This document shows positions 1-10,110 of a stretch of 64,000 nucleotides of DNA, in pieces. Source of the DNA: Sepioteuthis lessoniana (Eukaryota > Mollusca > Cephalopoda > Myopsida > Loliginidae); contig OY757934.1 in NCBI GenBank assembly GCA_963585895.1, forward strand, positions 30,830,605-30,894,604. The letters are read 5' to 3'. The notes below the pieces were generated by a model that worked only from the letters and a program-made list of their open reading frames with translations, had not been told where the DNA came from and searched no databases. The first letter of the stretch is position 1; each line of letters opens with the position of its first letter. A program made the translations under genes and the position numbers.

Positions 1-1185
1 GGGGAGAATTTTGAAAAAAGGTGAGGAAAAGAAAATTTCTTTTAAGTGGTGCAGCAAGTCATGGTGGGGGGTTTCATCCTTTGTTATGTGACACCTCTTT
101 GCAATCCAAAACAATTGTTTGTTTGTTTGCTTTTCTCTTGTATTTAATGTCAGTAAGACCCTGACTACATCCAGACTCTATCGTTCCATCTGGGATATAT
201 GTACCCTCTTAAAAGAACATCTTTTATTCTTTAGTCTAACACTTCACACAGGGATCTTGATCTAGTCAGGCTTCAACTACTCTCCATCAGAGAGGTAGGA
301 TCAGCACATCTGCTTCTAATGACCAAAAATGAAATAGTCTCTTTCTTTAAGCTTAGTCTGGTACACAGACCAAGGTTTACTTACAGTACCTGTTGTTACT
401 GAGCAGTCACTGATTTAAGTCATGAACAGGCTTATTATTACTTAACTTGTTATTTATTACGCTTTGCTCAAATGTGTTGTAAAACAAATAAACTAAAGCT
501 TCCTCAGAATTTCAAAATGCCTGATTTAATTTTTATATTCTAAAAAATTGGGTAAATAATGACTCATCTAAACTATTTTAATTACTTGTCTATAACATGC
601 TTTCATGTATATCACAGCCTCATAACTTTAGACAATCAAATTTTGAGAAGAAATTTCTTGAGTATAATATGCACTGATATTTTAGAATTTTTAGTTGCTA
701 AATTTATCCAAAATTTTGTATTTGTTCAACTTTTTATTGGTTTGTACTGACTAAAAATAAGAATTTATATAGTTTATATTATGTGTTAAAACACAAAATT
801 TACACAATATTTAAAACAAATACCCAGACATGTTCACACAAAAATTCAGCAAGCTTGCAGTGAAAATTATCTGACATTAGAGGAAACAAAATTATAAAGA
901 AACAAACATTCCAGTGGATATTTCTCTGTAGCAACATAAAACATATTAGTTTGGACAATAGATATAACTTACTTTTGGTTATATTGTCTCAAATATGTTG
1001 AGGCATGAAACCAGGAAAAAAGTTATCTATATAGTTCAGGTGTATAATAAGTAGATCTAAATTTTGGGCTGAAAAATCTGGAAAAATAGTTGTTCTTGAT
1101 AGTAATGAAACTGATGTTTTTATTTTTCTGGTTGGTAACCATGATTTGAAGTCAGCTGATCAGTGTTTACCATGAATTCATGGGA
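1..1185. other. AT-rich sequence, nothing recognised
   Basis: Both strands show only short, stop-rich frames and no repeat shared with the rest of the window. The one 63-codon frame near 559-750 has AT-driven composition (Phe/Leu/Ile/Tyr) and no motif. Confidence 0.6.
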
Positions 1186-1774
1186 TAAGATTCTGTTTGT
1201 CACTAAGAAGCAGCGTCGCATCAACTGAAAAGGACATTGACACAAGGTTAACGAAAGCATGGACAGCTATCAATAGGCTATCGATGATATGGAAATCAGA
1301 CCTAACCGATAAAATGAAACGCAGTTTCTTCCAGGCAGTGGTTGCATCGATACTGCTATATGGATGCACTACATGGACTCTAACAAAACGGCTGGAGAAG
1401 AAGCTAGACGGCAATTACACAAGAATGCTGCGAGCAATCTTGAACAAGTCCTGGCGGCAACATCCCACAAGACACCAACAGTACAGCCACCTGCCTCCTA
1501 TCACGAAAACTATTCAAGTTAGATGAACCAGACATGCAGGACACTGCTGGAGAAGCAGGGACAAACTCATAAGTGATGTACTCTTATGGACCCCAACACA
1601 TGGTCGTGCAAAAGCAGGACGACCAGCACGAACATACATTCAGCAACTATGTGAGGATACGGGATGTTGTCCAGAAGACCTGCCTGAGGCAATGAACGAT
1701 AGGGAAAAGTGGCAAGAGAGGGTCAGGGATATCCGTGCTACCAGCGTGATATGATGATGATGATGATGATGATT
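1186..1774 (+). mobile_element. RTE-like non-LTR retrotransposon, 3' end
   Basis: A 5'-truncated copy of the RTE-like family that recurs through the window. The frame reads the region after the reverse transcriptase: AWTAINRLSMIWKSDLTDKM, then SILLYGCTTWTLTKRLEKKL, then RMLRAILNKSWRQHP. It stops at an in-frame TGA near 1524 and continues as TRHAGHCWRSRDKLISDVL to GCCPEDLPEAMNDREKW. It ends in (ATG)n at 1752-1774, the short 3' microsatellite tail seen in RTE-type LINEs. It lacks the endonuclease and catalytic RT, so it is dead. The family call rests on recognition of the protein; strand and tail are seen directly. Confidence 0.85.
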
Positions 1775-1860
1775 TGATCAAGGATATCTTGAAAGTTGAA
1801 CTTAAAATTGAATTATGTCACCTTTCAAAAGAATGTGACAGAAATATTTGACATAAGTTA

Positions 1861-2486
1861 ACACTGCCCAGTTGGCAGGGGCTGTAGATTATACCGACTG
1901 CTTCTTTGCAGAGGGGTAAGACCCCCCCTCCGACCCACCACAACGAGGGTCCTGGATATGACACTAAACAATCTGATGGTAACGTTCCAGTGATGCTGGA
2001 GCTTTGGGGAATGCAGAGCACCTCTTCATTGCCATTGCTCCCAGGTCCACTCTGGCCCAGAATGGTAGCTCCTTATAGGGCCCTATCTATGGGTTAAATA
2101 GGACTCAACTGCATACTTATGCTAAACTGAATGGTTTGAATTAGAACTGTTTGACTAAACTGAATAGCTTAAATAGAAATGTTTTTGACTATTAAACTAT
2201 ACTTACATTTAAACAGCGTGCTAAACTGAATTGTTTGAAATGGAACTGTTTTTGATATCGAAACTGTACTTACACTAAATTGAATTGTTTAATATAGAAC
2301 TGTTTTGACATTTAACTGTGTGTAAACAAAATCTGTACTTATACTGAACTGTTTTTACAATTAAACAGTGTACTCATGCTAAACTGAATTGTTTGATATA
2401 GAGCTGGCTATTTACATAAAAATGGATTTGGCATTAAATAACCAACAGAGGTTGATATGCCATAAAACCCAACCAACCAACCACAA
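1861..2486 (+). repeat. Repeat D (unclassified, SINE-like), full copy
   Basis: It starts with a GC-richer block (cccagttggcaggggctgta ... accgactgcttctttgcaga), passes through 'gacactaaacaatctgatgg' and 'gggccctatctatgggttaa', then a variable array of short units around 'aaactgaattgtttgaaat'. It ends with the hairpin segment (plus form near 2425-2465: ggcattaaataacc ... ggttgatatgcc) and a ccaacc-type tail. I see no clear A or B box, so a tRNA origin is unsupported. It shares its 3' hairpin with SINE C. At least twelve copies lie in the window. Confidence 0.75.
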
Positions 2487-3267
2487 GTTAACATAGGCTT
2501 ATCAATATCAAGTTCTATCCTGGGTATTTTTTTTTAGGTAGCACAAGGTATTTCTGGATAGCCAAGTGATTGTGGAAGATGAACCTCATTCTAGTCAACC
2601 AGTCACTTCACAAATGGAAGACAAGTTGACAAGTGTGGACTCTCACCAGATCTGATTAAAGTTTGATGGTGAAAATGGCTGGTAATGAATTAACATTAAT
2701 CAACTGATTCTTTATCAGGGTTACCAATCCAAAAAATAAGAATCAGTCTCATTACTTTCTAAAAATATTCTTGGAATGGGTTTTTGGCAAAAAGGGATAC
2801 TTCTTTTGATATCCTAGCTCTTTTACTCCTCTTATCTGAGTACTTGTGATAATTTTCTGTTCTCAAAAATCAAAATCCAGTTCTGTGAGAGTGAGCAACA
2901 GGTTGCAACAAACTAACTGAAAGCAGAGTCAGTTGAAAACTTCCAACCATGGAACTATTTTTAAAAGCAATAAAGATAATTTTATATCAGTTAGATTTAG
3001 TTTGGTTTCTTTGTTTGAATGTGTATCAACCTTTGTGAACCTAATAGCGTAACTGGAATTTAAACTCACAGCCAGCAAGCACATTAACCACTATGCTACT
3101 GAAAGTCTCTCCCTCTTAATTTATAATTAAGTTGTTAATGAAAAAAATGATATCATCAATATCATTACTTAATTAACTGACCTGGTTTATATATTGCTCT
3201 ATATTTATCTGTATTGAGCACTATTAAGGTTTTACAGTTTAGAGTCACTTTTATTGATAGTATTACC
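2487..3267. other. No feature recognised
   Basis: AT-rich unique-looking sequence with no long open frame, tRNA-like box or repeat from the other families in this window. Confidence 0.5.
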
Positions 3268-3480
3268 AGGCCATTGGCCTAATGGTAGAGAGTGCGCCAA
3301 TGGTCTGGGAGAGCAGGGTTCAATCCCAGGTTGAGCCATACAAAAGACTTAAGAAATGGTACTTGATACCTCCTTGCTTAACACTTAGCATTATAAGATA
3401 GGTATCAAGGGAGCAATCCAGGGAATGGAGTAGTGCCCTCCCTTACACCTTGGTGTAGTAGTCAAGGGTGACCCAAAGGC
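3268..3480 (+). mobile_element. SINE B, plus copy of a tail-to-tail inverted pair
   Basis: The tRNA-like head has an A-box-like 'tggcctaatggtagag' and a B box 'ggttcaatccc' near 3318-3328. The body (acttgatacctccttgctta, then gtagtgccctcccttacacc) matches the other B copies. The copy meets an inverted second copy directly, so 3430-3540 folds back on itself. A Pol III transcript across both would form a long hairpin. Confidence 0.8.
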
Positions 3481-3697
3481 TCCCTTTTCTATAGCTACTA
3501 CACCAAGGTGTAGGAGAGGGTGCTACTCCATTCCCTGGATTGTTCAACTTTACTCTTGATACGTATCTTATAATGCTGAGTGTTAAGCAAGGAGATATCA
3601 AGTACCATCTTTAAAGTCTTTGGCATGACTTGACCTGGGATTGAACTTAGATCTCCCGGACCATTAGCAAGCACTCTACCCACTAGTCCAATAAACA
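3481..3697 (-). mobile_element. SINE B, minus copy of the inverted pair
   Basis: Reverse complement of SINE B: 'ctactacaccaaggtgtagg' at 3496 onward, 'gagtgttaagcaaggagata' near 3580-3600, B box inverted as 'gggattgaac' near 3638-3648, and a head ending near 3695 (ctctacccactagtccaat). Sequence differences from the plus copy suggest two insertions or an old duplication. Confidence 0.8.
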
Positions 3698-4139
3698 ATC
3701 AAAATCTCTAATGACTATTTAATATCTTATTTTAAAACATTTACTGTGGTAAGGCAGTGCCAGTTGAAGACTTCCACCCCAGCTTCAAGGGTTTGTTGTA
3801 TTATCATTTATCTAATTCATTATAGTAAATAATGAATTATAAATTTTTTACCACAGATATTAATATAATAAAATGTTTAGTAGATTAAAAAAAAAGTCGC
3901 CTTTAACAATATAAACATTGCAAAGTTGCCAATGTCCCATAAAACCACACTCATTCATTCAGTCTAAATCAGAAATGAGAAAACCAGAGAAGAGAAAAAA
4001 ACAAGTTGAAACATGACAAGGGTGTTGGTGAAAAATACTTCTGCTGAAACTAAATGTTACTTGAATCTTTGATATATTTATTGAAAGTCACTGTTGGTTG
4101 GTACAATTAAGATTACATTTCATTCTTTCTCTAGTTATA

Positions 4140-4140
<1 letters not shown>

Positions 4141-4182
<42 letters not shown>

Positions 4183-4320
4183 GAGTGTGTGTGTGTATGT
4201 ATATATATATATATATACACACACACTCGTATGTATGTGTATATATATATATATATATTTATATATATGTATGTATGTGTATATATATATATATAAACGT
4301 TTGAGTCTTTGTGTGTATGT

Positions 4321-4353
<33 letters not shown>
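4141..4353. repeat. Microsatellite cluster (TA)n, (TG)n, (GA)n with a palindrome
   Basis: (TA)n at 4143-4181, then 'acgagtgtgtgtgtg' with its inverted partner 'acacacacactcgt' ending near 4231, more (TA)n/(TG)n to 4294, and (GA)n at 4324-4352. Frames translating to TyrIle or CysVal repeats are artefacts of this array. Confidence 0.95.
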
Positions 4354-4356
<3 letters not shown>

Positions 4357-4469
4357 TGATGATGTCTAGATAGGGTTAGTTACATCTATATTTTCATTTA
4401 GATTTTAAAATGTAAATTTTTAAAAAATTTCAAGCTTCAAATTTAATACATTTTCATTGCACCTCTTAC

Positions 4470-4504
4470 ACACACACACACACGCACACACACGCACACA
4501 CACA
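4470..4504. repeat. (CA)n microsatellite
   Basis: Short CA-dinucleotide run with CG interruptions. Confidence 0.9.
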
Positions 4505-4663
4505 GAGGCAAACTGATACACATAAACACACATGCGTGAACACATACATATACACACATGCAAATATTTTTTGCCTCTTTTCTATGTTTTTTTGCTTTTT
4601 GTTATTTGTTTATTCTTGTTCTTGTTACTTACAAGTTCTTTTCTTCCAAAGATTGTCCACTCA

Positions 4664-4845
4664 AAAGTTGGTTTCTTTGTTTAATGGCATTCCAACCTTC
4701 ATGGATTATTTAATGCCAAGACCATCTTTGTAGGAGAAAAGCAATGGTACTATTTAACCCAGAGCTGGGGAGATAAGGAGGTTCATACCTTTCCCAAGGG
4801 TATTGCTGTCCAGTACATTAGCCACTATCCCACAAAGACCCCCCC
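4664..4845 (-). mobile_element. SINE C, minus copy
   Basis: It begins with the reverse-complemented 3' hairpin (ggtttctttgtttaatggca ... ggattatttaatgccaagac), continues through 'tactatttaacccagagctg' and 'ttcatacctttcccaagggt', and ends near the tRNA-like head (tagccactatcccacaa). The head boxes are decayed. Confidence 0.75.
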
Positions 4846-6000
4846 ACATCCTAATGTCCTTTGCTTTATAATAAATTTTGGAAAAAGCTACTTTTTCTAA
4901 ATTCTTCTTTCTCTTCACCACCCAAACTGCCGCCTTTAGGGTCTTGAGCATTTATAATTAAAATAGCCTCTATACAGATAAGGAACTTCACATCATTTCC
5001 TGGTTAAGGTAAGGGCAAGTCCTTCTGTCCTACTTTTTTTTCCAACCTCTGTCTTTCTCAGATAAACTTAGACACCTGCTTCTCCTTATCAGATTGACTC
5101 CAGTTTGGATCAGCATTCCTCATATCAGATTCTCTGACATGTCTTCATTCCCTTAAACCAACCCCAACCCTACCCCTGCTTTACTTATGCAGAATCAGGT
5201 TTTTCTCATTTTCTTTTACAACTTAAAGTGGAGTTAATTCCCCTTAAGAATAATTTAGTACACTTGAAATTCATTGCTCATTCTGGACATATGAACTTAA
5301 CTTCAAAAAACACTTGGTTGAAATACAAAAAATGTTGTCAATTTTCTGTGGTCGGTGTGAACAACCGATGAAAATTAACCATGTTTGCTAATCAATCATT
5401 AATAAGTACATTTATTCATCTTTTATTTAGAAATAATTTGAAATGGGTTGTGTAAGTATATATTAATTTGCGTATGTGTATATATGTATACATTGATGCA
5501 CTCAACATATGAAGGAGGAAACCCCAGTCTCATAGTGGTAAACATGTATACAAAGAACTCAATATAAAAATGAGTCAAAAGTTTCGCAATATTTTGCAAA
5601 CATTACTAACAGTTCTACAACTCCAGATATTTTTGCTAAGGTCATGAATGTGACAAGCCACACTGGACTGTGTGACACCAAGCTTGCCTGATACTCTCTA
5701 AATGTTACTTACTGGATTTACCTCTATAGCCTGGAGCCCTGTTTTGGAATTAACACATATAGACCAACCTCACCTTGCTTGAAAATTGAGGCCCTTGTAA
5801 CCCAAGTGAAATTTCTTGAACCATCTGGTTACTATTCTGTGATCAACTGCACCTTTACCCTCTGCACAGTACATGTTTTTATTTACTTCCATGGTGTTAA
5901 AACCCAGTTTGAACTTGTAAAGCTTAAGTTACTGAATTAGACTATGCTATATATTCATTTTTGTGGCTTTCAACTCATTGAGTGAATCAATACACAACCT
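4846..6000. other. No feature recognised
   Basis: AT-rich, low coding potential; no repeat family from this window and no RNA motif seen. Confidence 0.5.
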
Positions 6001-6016
6001 ATCAGCACACCAACTA

Positions 6017-6302
6017 GGAGGTGCCCGTGGTGTAATGGTTATCGTCGTAGGAATTGGACACGGTGACACGAGTTCAAATCCTGGACGAGACTGATTGCAT
6101 TTCACATAGCACTAATACCCTTGGGAAAGGTATGAATCCAATTATTCTCCCTCCAGCTATGGGTAAATAGTAGGACAGACTAGGTTCTTCAGCCTTGGTG
6201 AGTCTAAGAGAAGGAAAACTTTGAATTCTAAACCTGTTAAACTCCGCTTAAAAATTGACCTTGTGTCATATCCTGCCCGAGCGGAGGGGTAGGGTAAATA
6301 GG
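6017..6302 (+). mobile_element. SINE A, full copy with 16-bp target duplication
   Basis: The reference copy of SINE A. The tRNA-like head reads ggtgcccgtggtgtaatggt (A box 'tggtgtaatggtta'), with B box 'gagttcaaatcct' near 6069-6081. The tRNA-unrelated body includes 'cccttgggaaaggtatgaat' and 'gctatgggtaaatag', and the 3' end is 'cgagcggaggggtagggtaa'. The 16-bp direct repeat atcagcacaccaacta at 6001-6016 and 6303-6318 is a target-site duplication that fixes both ends. The length of 286 bp is normal for a tRNA-SINE. There is no coding potential; mobilisation would need a partner LINE. Confidence 0.92.
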
Positions 6303-6555
6303 ATCAGCACACCAACTACTGCAACAATATCAACCACAATAGGAGAATTCTATGGCTGTAATTGTTTTATTCACATGATAAACATGCTGCGAAATAACAT
6401 GCACCAAAATATTGTATAACTTTTGACTCACACTTGTATGAAGTCCCAAAAGTTTGGATAAAGATGAAAATTGTTAGACTTCCTACAAAGGTGATTTGTT
6501 TATTGTGGTGAAGATTTTCAGAAAACCAGTTACACATTTTGGATGTGATATCAGA

Positions 6556-6700
6556 AGAATGGATTAGTTTGGTTTCTTTGCTTAATGGCATATCAGTCTT
6601 CTTAAGTTATTCAATGCCAAATCCATCCTTCTTGCAACTGGGTTTTGAACTTGCTCACTATGATGTCACAATCCTGCATGTTAACTACAAGTGCATGGGG
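6556..6700 (-). mobile_element. SINE C, 5'-truncated minus copy
   Basis: 'tttggtttctttgcttaatggcat' and 'ttattcaatgccaaatccat' are the inverted 3' hairpin segment of SINE C; the head side has decayed. The 151-codon frame crossing it (6539-6994) has no recognisable domain and is explained by repeat sequence. Confidence 0.6.
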
Positions 6701-6949
6701 ACTCTTCATCAGAAGAATGGTCTAAGGATGAGCCACAGAGTCTTTGAGCAACACTCTTCAGGATTGCATGTATACAAGATACACTACCACACTGACATGT
6801 TGATAGGGAGTTTTAATTCATTGTCTTTCCTTTACCTAGACTCATTAATATATATCAAGATTTCTGAGCCCAGTCTGTCACAACATTTTTGCCAAGGGTA
6901 TTTCCATTTTTCTCAACAATACCAATGTATTCACACAATCTCTCTATCA

Positions 6950-7185
6950 CAGGCAGGATGTGACAATAAGTCAATTTTTAAGCTGCGTTTTTAAGCTAGT
7001 TGGAATTCTAAGTTTTTCTTCTCCTAGACTGTTTGCTTAACCAAGGCTAAAGAACCCAGCTGACCCTAATATTTAGCTATAGCTGGAGGGAGAACAAATG
7101 GAATCATACCTTTTCCAAAGGCATTTGTGCAAAGTTAAGTGCAAACAGCCTTGTCCAGGGTTTGATCTTGGAACATTAATTCAAT
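6950..7185 (-). mobile_element. SINE A, diverged minus copy
   Basis: Matches the SINE A complement in order: 'caggatgtgaca', 'tcaatttttaagc', 'ttcttctcctagactg', 'ccaaggctaaagaaccca', 'agctggagggagaa' and 'gtccagggtttgatcttgga' (inverted B-box region). Confidence 0.75.
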
Positions 7186-7264
7186 TTTTTACAATAATAA
7201 GCATGTGAATTTATATGCATACATATTTTACAAAGTGTTGTATTGTGGTAAGGAAACAATACAC

Positions 7265-7490
7265 AGTGAAACGGAGTTAATTATTTCTTAACTCAAGTGG
7301 TACAGTCCCATTAGTATTATAAGTCTCTCGCTGTAGGTGTTACGTCCGAAATTGGTTTTCAACTGACTGACGTTTTTCAGAGCTCTTCAGTCTCTGCTTC
7401 TGGTTCTGTCTCCGTTTGCAGTGCTAGAGAAACACAGCGTCTTTTATACTTCCGTAATACTGGAAGTAATGTGGTACAAGCCACTATACA
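7265..7490 (-). repeat. LTR-like repeat, copy 1
   Basis: Shares about 210 bp with 52095-52302: 'agtattataagtctc' near the left end, 'cgtcttttatacttccgt' in the middle, 'gccactatacaa' at the right end. Read on the minus strand it carries a TATA-box-like 'ggaagtataaaagacgc' about 55 nt from that end, typical of LTR promoters. No flanking target duplication was found here, so LTR is only the likeliest class. Confidence 0.55.
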
Positions 7491-8522
7491 ATTTCTGATT
7501 TTAAACTTATTTGTTTGCAAGAAGAGGTTTTTGTTGTTTAACCTCTGATGACCTTGAATAAACCTCAATATTTTCCTCATATAGTTTGTGACAAATTGAG
7601 ATCTTGTGAGTCTTTGAGCCAAAATCTATTTCAATATGTCATACTGTTTTAGCACAAAAATAGCTCATATAAACATAGATAGAGGATTAATTTGAATGCA
7701 TTTATAATGCTCCTAAATAAATAACATCAGCTGTCTTTCCTTTGGAAACAAGAATGAATTCATTCTTTCAATATCCTAAAATCCATTATACTTCTGATGT
7801 AATATCAGAGGGCAAGTTCAAGTAAAAAAAAAATCTGAACCACTTTTTAAAAAGTTCTACATCCCTAAAAAGTTAGGTTATACTTTTAGTGACCTCAGAA
7901 GCCAGAACTGATATCCTCATCATTTAAAAGGCAGAGAAACATTTTCTTTTATTTTATGATAAACTTATCTCTCTATTTGTTGAAGAAAGAGCAGTTATGA
8001 ACCTAAATTGACTTATGGTAGAAACTAATGACCTCAGCAAACTTCACTACATAGTCTTTATCCATTTGAAGTGCCAAATAATTAGAAAACCACAGACAAA
8101 TGATATCTAACTCCTTCTTTCACCTTTATAAGATGGGATTGTTGTTGCATTTTAGTACCCAGGGATGTCCAGTTTGGTTACAAGGAATTTAGAAAATATG
8201 GAGGCCAGTGAAATATCTGGAAGGCTGTTTAGTATCACTGAAACTAGATTTGTGTCCCTGTCACATGACAGAGAGTTGTGTTATCTTGTTGGAATAAGCC
8301 ATCACAACTAGGAAACATGACGAGCATGAATGGATGATAAGATGTGCGCATATCATACCTGTCAAGGCAGAAAATATTCTACACTATTTGAACGGCACAT
8401 AAACCACATTCAAACAGATCCAGCACCAGCTTGCACAACACCCCGTTGACAGGCTAAATGTATAGAATTATCTCTTCTACTCATCTGGAAATATAACTCA
8501 TCAAATATAGGCAATACAAGAG
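7491..8522. other. No feature recognised
   Basis: AT-rich sequence without repeat family members or long frames. An 81-codon minus frame at 7377-7622 lies mostly in the LTR-like repeat and shows no motif. Confidence 0.5.
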
Positions 8523-8715
8523 TGGGCTGAAAAGTTCAAATTAGGACATCGTATCTGCTGTTGATGTCTTTTTTGACCAATGAGATCCAAGCACAATAAC
8601 ACCAGTGAAAGAAGTGTGTGGACCACAAGGGGAACAATACTGAAAAATAAACCTTATTTGGTCACATTCCAAGAGAGTATATTGGTCAGCCAATGTACTT
8701 TTCTGTTGATTTTCA
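8523..8715 (+). mobile_element. mariner relic, internally deleted, copy 1
   Basis: The left end 'gggctgaaaagttc' matches a mariner-type terminal repeat. It is followed directly by the last codons of a mariner transposase: GCTGTTGATG..TTTTTT, then at 8594-8650 a decayed frame ending KKCVDHKG..TEK and a stop. Mariner transposases typically end with an RWxKC....GxY..K motif. Nearly the whole transposase between the 5' end and the C-terminus is missing. It aligns end to end with 51212-51412, so both derive from one deletion form. Confidence 0.75.
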
Positions 8716-9327
8716 TACATTGCCAGTTATTCACAGTCCACTGGTGATATTTTCTGGCCCAAGTAATATGCAGTAACATGGTTTCAGTGACAGTGTCCTT
8801 ATATGGTCAATGACATCCCATAGAATGCAGTGATACCATAGAATATATTAACTGCTGGGCTGATTGGTATTCGTGTTGAATTGGGAAGTGATTTGTGGTC
8901 AAATTCCATTTTGTTTGGTGGTTAGGATTTTTGTCGGTTATTGACGGTACCAACAGTTTTCATGTTTTATAGATGTTTGTCTTCAATTTACACCTTCATA
9001 CTATACTCTTGTTTTCATTGCCAGAAAAAATCAAACTGTTGCTATCCTTAAGAGATAGAATGCACCATCTCTTTAGCTCTAAAGATTATTCTATAGTTAA
9101 ACAGTGTTAAATCTTGTCAATGTCTCATAGTTGCTACAGCTCCACTTCTCGAACAATACACAATCATTTTAGCTATTGCATCACATATACACATTGCCTA
9201 GCTGAGTTAGGGATGGTAAAGCTATCCAGTGTACTGCTATCTCTAATTTTGAAATACTTGTCATATCATATTAAATAAAACAATAGCTAAAAGTATTTGT
9301 TGCTTAGATATACATCAAATATACATG
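8716..9327. other. No feature recognised
   Basis: Only AT-rich sequence and a short (TATG)n run at about 9328-9350 next to the following SINE. Confidence 0.5.
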
Positions 9328-9350
9328 TATGTATGTATGTATGTATGTAT

Positions 9351-9612
9351 CCAACCCTTCCATAAGGTCAACTTTTTGACAGAGTTTTTAAGCTGGTTTT
9401 AATTCAGAGTTTTTCTTTGTCTAGAATGGTTGCCTAAGCAAGGCTAAAGAACACAGTCTGCCCAACTAGTTTCTTATCATTAGGGGAAGAAAAGATAGAT
9501 TTATGCCTTTGTCAAGGGGATTAGTATGAACTAGAATGCACACAACCTCATGTAAGAATTGAACCTTGGTTGCTGATTTCATTTCCTACAAAACTAACTA
9601 CATTTAGTGTGC
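9351..9612 (-). mobile_element. SINE A, diverged minus copy with (TATG)n tail
   Basis: Inverted SINE A body: 'ccaacccttcc', 'ggtcaactttttgac', 'aattcagagtttttct', 'ccaaggctaaag'-like 'gcaaggctaaagaaca', 'gggaagaa' and 'gaattgaaccttggt' (B box). (TATG)n at 9328-9350 sits at its 3' side and (AT)25 at 9617-9667 at its head side. Confidence 0.7.
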
Positions 9613-9614
9613 TT

Positions 9615-9616
<2 letters not shown>

Positions 9617-9667
<51 letters not shown>
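9617..9667. repeat. (AT)n microsatellite, about 50 bp
   Basis: Uninterrupted AT dinucleotides lying exactly between a SINE A head and a SINE B tail. Confidence 0.95.
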
Positions 9668-9669
<2 letters not shown>

Positions 9670-9671
9670 TA

Positions 9672-9917
9672 AAGATGGTGACCATAGTCAAGGGTGACTC
9701 AGAGACTCCCTTTTCAATAGCTACTACACTAAGATGTAGGGGAGGGCACTACTCCTTTCTCTGGATTACACCATTTTATCCTTGATCCATACCTTATAAT
9801 GCTGAGTGTAAAGCAAGGGGATATCAAGTACCATTTTTTGAGTCTTTGGTATGACTAGACTTTGGACTGCACCTCAGTCTCCAGGGCCATTGGCAAACAC
9901 TCTCTCCATGAGGCCAA
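9672..9917 (-). mobile_element. SINE B, minus copy
   Basis: 'gaccatagtcaagggtgact', 'agctactacactaagatgta', 'atgctgagtgtaaagcaagg' and 'atatcaagtaccatt' give the inverted SINE B. The head ends 'tccatgaggccaat' at 9917, where a (GT)n array starts. Confidence 0.8.
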
Positions 9918-9940
9918 TGTGTGTGTGTATGTGTGTGTGT

Positions 9941-9974
<34 letters not shown>

Positions 9975-10048
9975 TTGTGTGTGTGTGTCTGCTTGCATTT
10001 ATTGATATGTCTATATATATATATGTATATATATACATGCACACACTT

Positions 10049-10108
<60 letters not shown>
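9918..10108. repeat. (GT)n, (CA)n, (TA)n array
   Basis: GT-rich run to about 9992, a short unique stretch, then (CA)n at 10051-10078 and (TA)n to 10106. GT and CA blocks are mutually complementary, so the segment can fold into a long imperfect hairpin. All frames here are Cys/Val, Thr/His or Tyr/Ile repeats. Confidence 0.95.

Positions 10109-10110
<2 letters not shown>

Noticed and set aside
4094..4369. Open frames of 68-91 codons rich in Tyr/Ile/Val/Cys
   Set aside because: Translation of (TA)n, (TG)n and (GA)n microsatellites; no unique sequence.
6539..6994. 151-codon open frame, one of the longest in the window
   Set aside because: Built partly from an inverted SINE C; no domain, and composition matches neighbouring non-coding DNA.
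7360..7400. Hammerhead core on minus (CTGAAGA..GAAA)
   Set aside because: Only GCTCT separates the two core strands, too short for helix II, and the partner copy at 52170 does not keep it.
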